Origin: Pseudomonas wenzhouensis
GTDB taxonomy: Bacteria > Pseudomonadota > Gammaproteobacteria > Pseudomonadales > Pseudomonadaceae
Length of the DNA stretch: 64,000 nucleotides
Reading direction: 5' to 3'
Assembly (NCBI RefSeq): GCF_021029445.1
Contig: NZ_CP072610.1
Coordinates: 248,001 to 312,000, forward strand
Under the pieces are notes generated by a model. The model made no database searches. It was not told where the DNA came from and was given only the letters and a program-made list of their open reading frames with translations. Each line of letters opens with the position of its first letter. Position 1 is the first letter of the stretch. Made by a program: the position numbers and the translations under genes. Shown piece by piece: positions 16,484-24,250 of the stretch.

Positions 16484-17785
16484 TCAATGCAGCTTCAGGC
16501 GCGGTTCGGTGCTGCGTCCGAGGCGGTCGCTGAGCATCAGCAGCAGGGTGCGAGGTACGCCATACAGTGCCATCTGGTGCATGCGGTACAGCGACACGTA
16601 GAACATCCGCGCCAGCCAGCCTTCGAGCATCACGCTACCGGTCAGGTTGCCCATCAGGTTGCCGACTGCCGAGAAGCTCGACAGCGAGATCAGCGAGCCA
16701 TAGTCGCGATAGCGATATTCCGGCAATGCCTGGCCGGCGATCTTCAGGCGCAGCGATTTGGCCAGTAACGATGCCTGCTGATGAGCGGCCTGGGCGCGTG
16801 GCGGCACGTTGCGACCTTCCTGGCCTGGCTGTGGGCAGGCTGCGCAGTCACCGAAGGCAAATACATCGTCATCCAGCGTGGTTTGCAGGGTTGGGCGTAC
16901 CTGCAGCTGGTTGATGCGGTTGCTTTCCAGGCCATCGAGATCCTTGAGGAAGCCAGGGGCGCGAATACCGGCAGCCCAGACTTTCAGGCTGGCCGGGATG
17001 AAATTGCCGTCGGCGGTATGCAAGCCTTCGGCCGTCACCTCGCTGACGGCTGCGCCGGTCAGTACGGTGACACCGAGTTTTTCCAGGGTCTGGTGGACTG
17101 GACGGGCGATGCGTTCGGGTAGCGCCGGCAGCACGCGCGGGCCGGCCTCGATGAGGGTGATGCGCATGTCCTCGGGGCGAATGCGGTTGAGCCCATAGGC
17201 GGCTAGCTGCTTGGCGGCATGGTGCAGTTCGGCTGCCAGTTCGACGCCCGTGGCGCCCGCGCCGACGATGGCGATATCGATCTGCGAGCCACTCGTGCCT
17301 TCGTTGGCATGCGCCCGCAAGTAGTGGCTGAGCATGCGCCGGTGAAAGCGCTCGGCCTGCGCCCGTGTATCGAGGAAGATGCAGTGCTCGGCGGCGCCTG
17401 GCGTGCCGAAGTCATTGGTCGAGCTGCCGACGGCGAGCACCAGGCTGTCATAGGGAATGCGCCGTTCAGGCACCAATACCTGGCCGTCATCGTCCAGGGT
17501 GGGCGCCAGGGTGATGGTCTTGCTGGCACGGTCGAGCCCGGACATGCGCCCAAGCTGAAACTCGAAATGATTCCACTTGGCCTGGGCCACGTAGTTCAGT
17601 TCGTCTTCCGAGGAGTTCAGCGAGCCGGCAGCGACTTCGTGCAGCAGCGGTTTCCAGATGTGAGTGAGGTTGGCGTCGACCAGGATGATCTTCGCGGCGC
17701 CACGCTTGCCGAGTGTTCTACCCAGGCGGGTGGCCAGCTCCGAGCCGCCGGCGCCGCCGCCGACAATCACGATACGATGGGACAT
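16484..17785 (-). CDS. ndh: Type II NADH dehydrogenase (NDH-2)
   Basis: A 433-aa FAD enzyme. The N-terminal Rossmann motif is IVIVGGGAGGSELATRLG, the second dinucleotide fold is IAIVGAGATGVELAAELHHA (about residue 173), and VFAFGDCAACPQPG holds the FAD-binding GD. The C-terminal region has hydrophobic and amphipathic stretches (GNLMGNLTGSVMLEGWLARM) for peripheral membrane attachment. It passes electrons from NADH to quinone without pumping protons. The gene stands alone on the minus strand; the divergent gap to DUF3094 is short. Confidence 0.94.
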   Translation of the reverse strand: MSHRIVIVGGGAGGSELATRLGRTLGKRGAAKIILVDANLTHIWKPLLHEVAAGSLNSSEDELNYVAQAKWNHFEFQLGRMSGLDRASKTITLAPTLDDDGQVLVPERRIPYDSLVLAVGSSTNDFGTPGAAEHCIFLDTRAQAERFHRRMLSHYLRAHANEGTSGSQIDIAIVGAGATGVELAAELHHAAKQLAAYGLNRIRPEDMRITLIEAGPRVLPALPERIARPVHQTLEKLGVTVLTGAAVSEVTAEGLHTADGNFIPASLKVWAAGIRAPGFLKDLDGLESNRINQLQVRPTLQTTLDDDVFAFGDCAACPQPGQEGRNVPPRAQAAHQQASLLAKSLRLKIAGQALPEYRYRDYGSLISLSSFSAVGNLMGNLTGSVMLEGWLARMFYVSLYRMHQMALYGVPRTLLLMLSDRLGRSTEPRLKLH

Positions 17786-17851
17786 GGATGATGATGCTCA
17801 CAAGGCTTTGATAAAGGCGGTGTGAGTGCGAGAGGGCGAGCGCAAGGCAGC

Positions 17852-18025
17852 TCATAGCACCAATCCACTCAGAAAACGGCTCAGCAGGCCCAGGCCGATG
17901 ACGATGAGCAACACCACGCCGAGCAGGCGCCAGACGCGAAAGGGCTGACGCTCCACCTGGTGCTGCGGTGCACTCAGGTACTGGTCGACTTTCTGCTGAT
18001 CTTCGGGGCTCAGGCGGCTGGTCAT
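17852..18025 (-). CDS. DUF3094 small membrane protein
   Basis: A 57-aa protein too short for many gene finders. ATG at 18025 (MTSRLSPEDQQKVDQYLSAP), stop TGA at 17852. A charged N-terminal half is followed by one membrane helix (WRLLGVVLLIVIGLGLLSRF). The N-terminal LSPEDQQKVDQYL is characteristic of DUF3094, a family restricted to pseudomonads and relatives. It sits between ndh and the MOSC gene on the same strand. Function is unknown. Confidence 0.85.
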   Translation of the reverse strand: MTSRLSPEDQQKVDQYLSAPQHQVERQPFRVWRLLGVVLLIVIGLGLLSRFLSGLVL

Positions 18026-18050
18026 GAGGAGGGCCTCTGCAGTGATGCGC

Positions 18051-18599
18051 TCATTCTAGGCGTGGTCGCCAGCCTTGGCGAGCGCTGCTGTCCTGCAGGT
18101 CAAGGGGTGCATGCAGGGGGTGTACGCTGATGCTGTCGTGCAGGCGGATGATGCCGCCCTCGATCACCCGTGCCGTGATGCCACCATGGCCACGCATGGC
18201 CTGGAAGGTGCCGCGCCCCAGGCGTTCCTCCAGTTTTGCGCAGGGTTGGCACCAGCCAGTGGTTTCCAATAGCGCCTGGCCGATGCGAAAGCGCCGGCCC
18301 TTGAGGCTGAACAGGTTGATGCCGGCAACCGCGATATTGCGGCGTAGCTCGCCGGGCGGCATGGGCGCACCACGACCGAGCAGGGCGGCGACCACGGCCA
18401 GGTGTTCCCACTGAATCAGGGTCACCTGTCGTGCATTGCGCGCTCCGGGGCGGCTGTGGTCGCCGGTCAGGCCGGCCTCGCGGCGGGCTTCCACGGCCTC
18501 GACTTCGAGCATCGCCTCGCGTGGTCTGGGGCGTACACCCAGCCAGCGCACCTGGCCGACTTGCGGTACGTCGGCGAGCAATTGCGGCAGTATACTCAC
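18051..18599 (-). CDS. MOSC-domain protein
   Basis: A 182-aa stand-alone MOSC (molybdenum cofactor sulfurase C-terminal) domain. It has the conserved cysteine in TGWCQPCAKLEERLG and the downstream MRGHGGITARVIEGG. MOSC domains bind molybdenum cofactor or carry sulfur in Moco enzymes and reductases. The GDHSRPGARNARQVTLIQ stretch is the usual strand-turn. Its start overlaps the stop of the DUF1780 gene by four bases, so the two are coupled. Confidence 0.88.
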   Translation of the reverse strand: MSILPQLLADVPQVGQVRWLGVRPRPREAMLEVEAVEARREAGLTGDHSRPGARNARQVTLIQWEHLAVVAALLGRGAPMPPGELRRNIAVAGINLFSLKGRRFRIGQALLETTGWCQPCAKLEERLGRGTFQAMRGHGGITARVIEGGIIRLHDSISVHPLHAPLDLQDSSARQGWRPRLE

Positions 18600-19225
18600 A
18601 GGCCGATACCAATATCGAACAGCAGGCTGCGGCCGAGGTTCTGGCGCAGAAAATCCGGGGCATCCGGGTGGGCGAACAGCACACGGGCGAAGCGCGGGCC
18701 AACCAGTGACAGCGAGCGCCAGCCCTGACGCAGGTACTCGGTGGGTGGCGGGAAATGGCTGTTGCAGTCGAGCACCGCGCGCTTGAGGCTGACGAAGGCG
18801 ACCAGATCGAGTTCGCCTGGATCGATGCCGCGCTCGCGGTAGTTATGCGCCTTCTTGCGCAAGGTGGGCGCCAGGCGTGCCTGCATTTCGCTGGCGGCAA
18901 TCCGCCGGGGGCGGGCCTCGCGGCGCACCAGTTGGCTCAGGGAGAAGGCGCTGCGGCGTCGTTCCAGTTCGGCACGCCATTCGTCATTGAGGCGCCGCCC
19001 TTCATCGAGGACGAAGAACACCTCGAAATTGGCATCACGAAACAGCACGTCCGGCGGCTCCTGGCTGCTGGGGGCGAAATCGTCGTGATGATGGCGCACG
19101 TTCAGCGCTTGCAGCAGGCGCTGACAAACCCAGCGTTCGCGCTCCCATTTCTTCGCGTTGGAAAGGAAGGCGTTGGCCTGTTCGGCCTGATGCGTGAGTA
19201 GGCGCAGGTAGTCGGAGTCGTCCAT
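18596..19225 (-). CDS. DUF1780 family protein
   Basis: A 209-aa soluble protein from the ATG at 19225 (MDDSDYLRLLTHQAEQANAF); a TTG two codons earlier is the alternative. The region FRDANFEVFFVLDEGRRLNDE and the C-terminal ARVLFAHPDAPDFLRQNLG mark the DUF1780 family. The beta-alpha pattern with FEVFFVLDEGR and LDLVAFVSLKR is nuclease-like (restriction-endonuclease fold has been suggested for such proteins), but I would not assign activity. It is the first gene of DUF1780-MOSC and possibly DUF3094. Confidence 0.85.
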   Translation of the reverse strand: MDDSDYLRLLTHQAEQANAFLSNAKKWERERWVCQRLLQALNVRHHHDDFAPSSQEPPDVLFRDANFEVFFVLDEGRRLNDEWRAELERRRSAFSLSQLVRREARPRRIAASEMQARLAPTLRKKAHNYRERGIDPGELDLVAFVSLKRAVLDCNSHFPPPTEYLRQGWRSLSLVGPRFARVLFAHPDAPDFLRQNLGRSLLFDIGIGL

Positions 19226-19452
19226 GGCCAAAGCTTAGCCGCAGCGCTGCATTGCGTGCCAGTGCTCGGCGGGGCTTGAGCGCCGAAGACCAGCGTCACT
19301 TCCGTGCAGGGACGAATCAGGCAGGTAGCCATACGGCACAGTGCAATGGCAGAGCCGGTTTCCCGGGTGCTGTTTGTGCGGCGGTCCGTTTCGCCACGAG
19401 GCCGGTGTAAACTGCCCGGCACGCCAACGAATGAAGAAAAGGGTGCGTACGC

Positions 19453-20142
19453 ATGATCGCTTCCAACCTGCTGGCCTTCTCCACCCTGCTCGGGGGCTGG
19501 TTGATCTACGGGCTGGCGCTGTTTTGGGCGGTGGCGCGGGCGCCCTGGGTCGAGCTGTTCAGTGATTTGCGCCGCCAGCATCTGCTGTTCGGCACCATGC
19601 TGGCGCTGTTTCTGCTGTGGTTGGTGCGTCGCGATTTCGACTCCGGGCTCTCCTATCACTTCATCGGCATGACCGCTGTGACGTTGCTGCTCGACTGGCC
19701 ACTGGCCGTGCTCGCCGGTCTGGCCGCGCAGCTCGGCCTGCTGGCTGTCGGACGCATGGACCTGGCTTCGCTCGGTATCAACGGCGTGCTACTGGTGCTG
19801 ATCCCCGTGTTGGTTACCGAGTTGTGCGCCATCCGTGTCGAGCGCGCACAGTCGCGCAACCTGTTTGTCTACATCTTCTTCTGTGGCTTTTTCCCGGCGG
19901 CGCTGGCCACGCTGCTGACGCTGCTCGGCGGCCTTGCCCTGCTATGGATGGATGGGCTGTTCCCAATGCCGCCCTGGCTCGACGATTTCGCCGGCTACCT
20001 GTGGCTGGTGGCGTTCCCTGAAGCCTTTATCAACGGCACCATCGTCACCGCGCTGGTGGTGTTCTACCCAGACTGGCTGGAAACCTTCAATCGCAGCCGC
20101 TACCTGCAGGCGCCCTGGAAGGAGAACGATCGAGACGCATGA
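19453..20142 (+). CDS. ECF-type/CbiM-like membrane permease family protein
   Basis: A 229-aa protein with six to seven hydrophobic segments, for example MIASNLLAFSTLLGGWLIYG at the N-terminus and LALFLLWLVRRDF in mid-chain. The pattern LSYHFIGMTAVTLLLDWPLA and FPEAFINGTIVTALVVFYP matches the COG3235 family related to the energy-coupling-factor S component CbiM. No ATPase or T component is nearby, so it may work alone or with distant subunits, and the substrate is unknown. An AAGGG ribosome site precedes the ATG. Confidence 0.8.
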   Translation: MIASNLLAFSTLLGGWLIYGLALFWAVARAPWVELFSDLRRQHLLFGTMLALFLLWLVRRDFDSGLSYHFIGMTAVTLLLDWPLAVLAGLAAQLGLLAVGRMDLASLGINGVLLVLIPVLVTELCAIRVERAQSRNLFVYIFFCGFFPAALATLLTLLGGLALLWMDGLFPMPPWLDDFAGYLWLVAFPEAFINGTIVTALVVFYPDWLETFNRSRYLQAPWKENDRDA

Positions 20143-20180
20143 ATGGCGTTGTATTGCTCGGTTGAATGGCGCTGGTCGGA

Positions 20181-20194
20181 TTGATCCGGATCAA
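20181..20194. promoter_or_regulatory. ANR/FNR box (perfect palindrome)
   Basis: TTGATCCGGATCAA matches the ANR/DNR/FNR consensus TTGAT-N4-ATCAA exactly. Its centre lies 62 bp before the ATG at 20250. With activation at -41.5 the transcript would start near 20229, just before the GAGG ribosome site, so the geometry fits a class II ANR-activated promoter. Confidence 0.8.
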
Positions 20195-20249
20195 GGGTCG
20201 CAACGGGCCTGCCGGCATGCTGTGCAAAACGCCTACGAGGGACTTGAAC

Positions 20250-20465
20250 ATGAGTATTCACAGCTGGGCCAGAAACGCCCTGCACGATGATTTGCGCGAC
20301 GGCGAAGCCCAGGGTTTCGAGCGCCTGATGGTATTGCGTGCGCTGCTGGCGGAAATCGTGCAGCAGAACAAGGCGCTGCGTGACCCCCAGGAGCTGGCCA
20401 GCGAATTGCAGTTTCTCGCCGACAACCTCGACGATGATCGCGACTACAGCTTCATGCGCCCCTGA
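20250..20465 (+). CDS. Small protein, likely anaerobically induced
   Basis: A 71-aa soluble acidic helical protein (MSIHSWARNALHDDLRDGEA, ending YSFMRP). The ATG at 20250 has GAGGGAC 7-13 bases upstream; the open frame continues upstream through the ANR box, so that part is not coding. I do not recognise a family. No signal peptide, membrane segment or cysteine is present. The perfect ANR box suggests low-oxygen induction. It could be a small regulator or chaperone-like protein; this is inference. Confidence 0.75.
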   Translation: MSIHSWARNALHDDLRDGEAQGFERLMVLRALLAEIVQQNKALRDPQELASELQFLADNLDDDRDYSFMRP

Positions 20466-20475
20466 GTCAGTGTCG

Positions 20476-20506
20476 AGCCCCGGAGCTTCGCTCCGGGGCG
20501 GGGCTC
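20476..20506. terminator. GC-rich hairpin between the convergent small gene and engB
   Basis: CCCCGGAGC-TTC-GCTCCGGGG (20478-20498) is a perfect stem-loop nested in GAGCCCC/GGGGCTC arms. It lies where two convergent genes end, so it may terminate both. The arms resemble the REP-like units near glcB. No long T-run follows. Confidence 0.6.
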
Positions 20507-20561
20507 CTGCCAATTGAGGCTATGCTCGTAAGGGCTTGCTGCGCGCAGCGCACCTTGCGAC

Positions 20562-21209
20562 TCACTGCGCCGGGGTTTCTTCATCTTCCCCCGGCAACAG
20601 ATCCAGCCAGCCGGCCAGGACCATCTGCGCCTCTTCCACGCCCATGCGCTTGGGTGCCGAGAACAGCTGGATGCTGATGCCTTCGCCCCATTGCTTGCGA
20701 ATGTCTTGGCGTACCTTGAGCAGCGCATTCTTCGCTGCGCCGAAGGCCAGCTTGTCGGCCTTGGTCAGCAGGATGTGCAGTGGCATGCCGCTGGCCACCG
20801 ACCAGTCGAGCATCATGCAGTCGAACTCGGTCAGTGGGTGGCGGATGTCCATCATCAGCACCAGGCCGCAGAGGCTCTCGCGGCTGCCCAAATACGCTTC
20901 CAGATGTTTCTGCCAGTGCTGCTTGAGCGGGATCGGTACCTTGGCATAGCCGTAACCCGGCAGGTCGACCAGACGACGTTCGTCATCTAAGCGGAAGAAG
21001 TTGAGCAACTGCGTGCGCCCCGGCGTCTTCGAGGTGCGCGCCAGGCTGGCGTGGGTCAGAGTATTGAGCGCGCTGGACTTGCCGGCGTTTGAGCGACCGG
21101 CGAAGGCTACCTCAAGGCCGCTGTCCTCGGGGCATTGATCGACCTTGGCAGCGCTGATGAGAAAGCTGGCCTGCTGGCACAGGCCGATGATGGGGTTCTT
21201 CGGGAGCAT
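20562..21209 (-). CDS. engB: Ribosome biogenesis GTPase EngB (YsxC/YihA)
   Basis: A 215-aa TRAFAC GTPase. G1 is [14 protein letters not shown]2/switch region is [15 protein letters not shown]3 is [12 protein letters not shown], and G4 is LLTKADKL. It is essential for 50S subunit assembly in bacteria studied. Length is normal. In pseudomonads I know, it lies next to polA with ErsA between; here about 8 kb of other genes separates them. Confidence 0.97.
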   Translation of the reverse strand: MLPKNPIIGLCQQASFLISAAKVDQCPEDSGLEVAFAGRSNAGKSSALNTLTHASLARTSKTPGRTQLLNFFRLDDERRLVDLPGYGYAKVPIPLKQHWQKHLEAYLGSRESLCGLVLMMDIRHPLTEFDCMMLDWSVASGMPLHILLTKADKLAFGAAKNALLKVRQDIRKQWGEGISIQLFSAPKRMGVEEAQMVLAGWLDLLPGEDEETPAQ

Positions 21210-21626
21210 GGGGGTATCCGGTGATGTGTCAGGGGCTTTGCCAAACCAGCCAGGGGCGGTGCTAGGGTAAATACTCGCTCAGCGCCATGTATTGGTGATG
21301 AGGTGGAGGTGTTGGCCAACTCGCGGCGCCGGTATCAGCCGAGCTCTACCCTGATGGTAATTGCCGTTGATCGTTGCGCGCTATGCTGACTGCCTTGCCT
21401 GGATTTGGACGTGCTCTTGTGCTGTTCAGGGCTTGCGACATTTCCGCGCACCTGCTGCACTGGTGGTGGGGCGGCAGGTGGCGTCGTTTCCGTTTCAGTG
21501 TTGCCAGTATATAATGCCGCAGATTTTGTGTGCGCTTTGTCCCACCCGCAGGAACCCAATTTCGGGAGCGATCAACTCTCTGCTCGATAGAAAGCAGGAC
21601 GTTCCCACCCTGATGAGGTTGATCTG
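21210..21626 (+). promoter_or_regulatory. 417-bp intergenic region with promoter for cytochromes c5/c4
   Basis: A consensus -10 TATAAT is at 21510-21515, with a weak -35-like TTTCCG about 17 bp upstream (21487-21492). Transcription from here would leave a ~105-nt 5' leader that includes a small hairpin around CCCAATTTCGGG (21554-21565). No ORF in the region looks coding. Confidence 0.55.
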
Positions 21627-21917
21627 ATGAAGAAACTGCTGCTCGCCGCTACCCTCATGACCCTGTCCTTGAGTGGCCATGCTGCACAGGATGCGCAAGC
21701 TGTGTATGACCGTTCCTGTGGTGTATGCCACAACGGCCAGATTCCCACGGCGCCCAAGAAGGGCGACAAGACCGCTTGGGAACCACGTCTGGCCAAGGGT
21801 ATGGATGCACTGGTGCAGAGCGTCACCAATGGTTTGAACGCCATGCCGCCGCGTGGTTTGTGCATGGACTGCTCGGCCGAGGATTACCAGGCGGTCATCA
21901 AGTTGATGACCGAATGA
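21627..21917 (+). CDS. Cytochrome c5 family monoheme protein
   Basis: A 96-aa periplasmic cytochrome. The signal peptide MKKLLLAATLMTLSLSGHAA is followed by one heme site CGVCH (about residues 31-35). The distal methionine is in LNAMPPRG. A second cysteine pair, CMDC in GLCMDCSAEDY, is the disulfide typical of cytochrome c5. It is an electron carrier between the quinol-cytochrome chain and terminal acceptors. It lies 50 bp before the cytochrome c4 gene, probably in one transcript. Confidence 0.93.
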   Translation: MKKLLLAATLMTLSLSGHAAQDAQAVYDRSCGVCHNGQIPTAPKKGDKTAWEPRLAKGMDALVQSVTNGLNAMPPRGLCMDCSAEDYQAVIKLMTE

Positions 21918-21967
21918 GCAATCCCGCCCGATAACCCTTTCTCTCTTAGCCGTAATTGGATTAGCTG

Positions 21968-22573
21968 ATGAACAAAGTACTCGTGAGTCTGCTGTTGACC
22001 CTGGGCCTCACCGGCGTGGCACAGGCTGCTGGCGATGCCGAAGCCGGTCAGGGCAAAGTTGCTGTCTGTGGTGCCTGCCATGGTGTCGATGGCAATAGCC
22101 CTGCGCCAAACTTTCCCAAGCTGGCCGGTCAGGGCGAGCGTTACTTGCTCAAGCAGCTGCACGACATCAAGTCCGGCGCCCGTCCGATCATTGAAATGAC
22201 CGGTATGCTGGACAATCTCAGCGATCAGGACATGGCTGACATCGCCGCCTATTTCGCCAGCCAGAAGATGAGCGTCGGCGCTGCCGATCCCAAGCTGGTC
22301 GAGCGTGGTGAAGCGCTGTTCCGTGGCGGCAAGCTGGAAGAAGGCATGCCGGCCTGCATTGGTTGCCATGCGCCTAACGGTGCCGGTCTTGCCGCCGCTG
22401 GTTACCCGCACCTGGGTGGTCAGCATGCGCAGTACACCGCCAAGCAGCTGACCGATTTCCGTGAAGGCAACCGCACCAACGATGGCGACGCGATGATCAT
22501 GCGTTCCATTGCGGCCAAGCTGAGCAACAAGGATATCGAGGCGCTGGCCAGCTTTATCCAGGGTCTGCACTGA
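21968..22573 (+). CDS. cc4: Diheme cytochrome c4
   Basis: A 201-aa protein with signal peptide MNKVLVSLLLTLGLTGVAQA. Two cytochrome c domains carry CGACH (about residue 36) and CIGCH (about residue 135). Each has its methionine ligand (IIEMTGML and AMIMRSIA regions). It is periplasmic or membrane-bound and donates electrons to oxidases, including cbb3 types. A strong terminator follows. It is conserved between engB and dsbA in pseudomonads. Confidence 0.96.
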   Translation: MNKVLVSLLLTLGLTGVAQAAGDAEAGQGKVAVCGACHGVDGNSPAPNFPKLAGQGERYLLKQLHDIKSGARPIIEMTGMLDNLSDQDMADIAAYFASQKMSVGAADPKLVERGEALFRGGKLEEGMPACIGCHAPNGAGLAAAGYPHLGGQHAQYTAKQLTDFREGNRTNDGDAMIMRSIAAKLSNKDIEALASFIQGLH

Positions 22574-22600
22574 TAGACCGCTGTTGCGTTTGGCAAGACA

Positions 22601-22625
22601 AAGGGTGGCTGCGGCCACCCTTTTT
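22601..22625 (+). terminator. Terminator after cytochrome c4
   Basis: AAGGGTGGC-TGC-GGCCACCCTT is a near-perfect stem, followed by TTTTT (22621-22625). Confidence 0.9.
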
Positions 22626-22726
22626 CATAGGCGTGATGGCTACAATGGGCGGAACCGGCTCAGCGGTAGCGAGTCATAGTCTCGAATCGCCACCAGGGCG
22701 ACGCTTATCCAGTTGAGGAGTACCCC

Positions 22727-23353
22727 ATGCGTAACCTGATTTTTGGCGCCGCTCTGGCGATCAGCAGCCTGTTCGGTCTTACTGCCCATGCCGAGCCGGT
22801 GGCCGGCCAGCAGTATGTCGAGCTGAAGAGCCCGGTGCCGGTGTCCAAGCCTGGCAAGGTCGAAGTGGTCGAGCTGTTCTGGTACGGCTGCCCGCATTGC
22901 TACCAGTTCGAAGCGACCCTCAACCCCTGGGTCGAAAAACTGCCGGATGACGTCAACTTCGTTCGTGTGCCGGCGCTGTTCGGTGGGATCTGGAACGTCC
23001 ACGGTCAGGCGTTCATCACCCTGGAAAGCATGAAGGTCGAGCACAAGGTGCATGACGCCGTGTTCACCGCCATCCACCAGGAGAAGAAGAAACTGGCCTC
23101 GGCTGAAGAGTTCGCCGATTTCGTCGCCACTCAGGGTGTCGATCGCGAAGCCTTCCTCAAGACCTTCAATTCCTTCGCCGTCAAAGGCCAGATGGAAAAG
23201 GCCAAGAAACTGGCCATGGCCTACCAGATCACGGGTGTGCCGGTGATGATCGTCGGTGGCAAGTACCGCTTTGACCTGGGTTCGGCCGGTGGCCCGCAGC
23301 AGACGCTGGAAGTCGCCGATCACCTGATCGCCAAGGAGCGTGCCGCGCTCTAA
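22727..23353 (+). CDS. dsbA: Periplasmic thiol:disulfide oxidoreductase DsbA
   Basis: A 208-aa thioredoxin-fold protein. The signal peptide ends around FGLTAHA, the active site is CPHC in ELFWYGCPHCYQFE, and the cis-proline is in ITGVPVMIVGG. A GAGGAG ribosome site precedes the ATG. It introduces disulfides into exported proteins and is re-oxidised by DsbB. Placement beside two c-type cytochromes is conserved. Confidence 0.97.
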   Translation: MRNLIFGAALAISSLFGLTAHAEPVAGQQYVELKSPVPVSKPGKVEVVELFWYGCPHCYQFEATLNPWVEKLPDDVNFVRVPALFGGIWNVHGQAFITLESMKVEHKVHDAVFTAIHQEKKKLASAEEFADFVATQGVDREAFLKTFNSFAVKGQMEKAKKLAMAYQITGVPVMIVGGKYRFDLGSAGGPQQTLEVADHLIAKERAAL

Positions 23354-23372
23354 GCGGCCGCAGGCGCGAAGC

Positions 23373-24245
23373 ATGTTGCGCCGCTGGCGAAAGACACGTG
23401 CGGTTGGTCTGTGCGACCCGCAGATCAACCCGTACTCCTCGCCCCATGCCGACTGGCCAGCTGACGGCCTATTGCGCTTGCTCAGTTTCAATGTTCAGGT
23501 CGGCATCAATACCCAGCGTTACCACCACTACCTGACGCGCAGTTGGCAGCATCTGTTGCCTCATGCCGGGCGTGCCGGCAATCTTCAGCGCATCGGTGAT
23601 CTGCTCGCCGATTTCGATCTGGTGGCGTTGCAGGAGGTCGATGGCGGCAGCCTGCGCTCGGGTTATATCAATCAGGTCGAGTACCTGGCCCAGCAGGGCG
23701 CCTTTCCCTTCTGGTACCAACAGCTCAATCGCAATCTCGGGCGCCTCGCCCAGCACAGCAACGGCGTACTCAGCCGCTTGCGTCCCACCTTGCTGGAAGA
23801 TCATCCACTGCCCGGGCCGCCTGGGCGCGGTGCGATCTTTCTGCGGCTGGGAGAGGGCGAGCACGCACTGGGGGTGGTGATGATGCACCTGGCCCTGGGC
23901 GCTCGTACCCGCACCCGGCAACTGGCCTATATCCGTGAGCGGGTCAGCGAGTTTCGCCATCTGGTGCTGATGGGCGACATGAATACCCATGCCGTCGACC
24001 TGCTGGAAAATTCGCCGCTGCGTGATCTTGGCCTGCTCGCGCCGCAGGTTGAGGCGACCTTCCCGAGTTGGCGACCGCAGCGCTGTCTTGACCATATCCT
24101 GCTCAGTTCCGAACTTGAACTGGGGCGTGTCGACGTACTCAGCCAGCCAATTTCCGATCACCTGCCGGTAGCCGTGGAAATTCGCTTGCCGGCAGCACAG
24201 AATGCTGCGCAACTGCCTATGCTGAAAACGCCATCTCCCGAGTAA
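23373..24245 (+). CDS. Endonuclease/exonuclease/phosphatase (EEP) family hydrolase
   Basis: A 290-aa protein from the ATG at 23373. EEP hallmarks appear in order: LLSFNVQVG (metal Asn), [12 protein letters not shown] (catalytic Glu), [30 protein letters not shown] (Asp/Asn), CLDHILLSS and [11 protein letters not shown] (catalytic His). The fold covers DNases, sphingomyelinases and inositol phosphatases; without a signal peptide a cytoplasmic substrate is likely. It lies 5 bp upstream of the diguanylate cyclase gene, so they are cotranscribed. Confidence 0.9.
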   Translation: MLRRWRKTRAVGLCDPQINPYSSPHADWPADGLLRLLSFNVQVGINTQRYHHYLTRSWQHLLPHAGRAGNLQRIGDLLADFDLVALQEVDGGSLRSGYINQVEYLAQQGAFPFWYQQLNRNLGRLAQHSNGVLSRLRPTLLEDHPLPGPPGRGAIFLRLGEGEHALGVVMMHLALGARTRTRQLAYIRERVSEFRHLVLMGDMNTHAVDLLENSPLRDLGLLAPQVEATFPSWRPQRCLDHILLSSELELGRVDVLSQPISDHLPVAVEIRLPAAQNAAQLPMLKTPSPE

Positions 24246-24250
24246 GCCGT

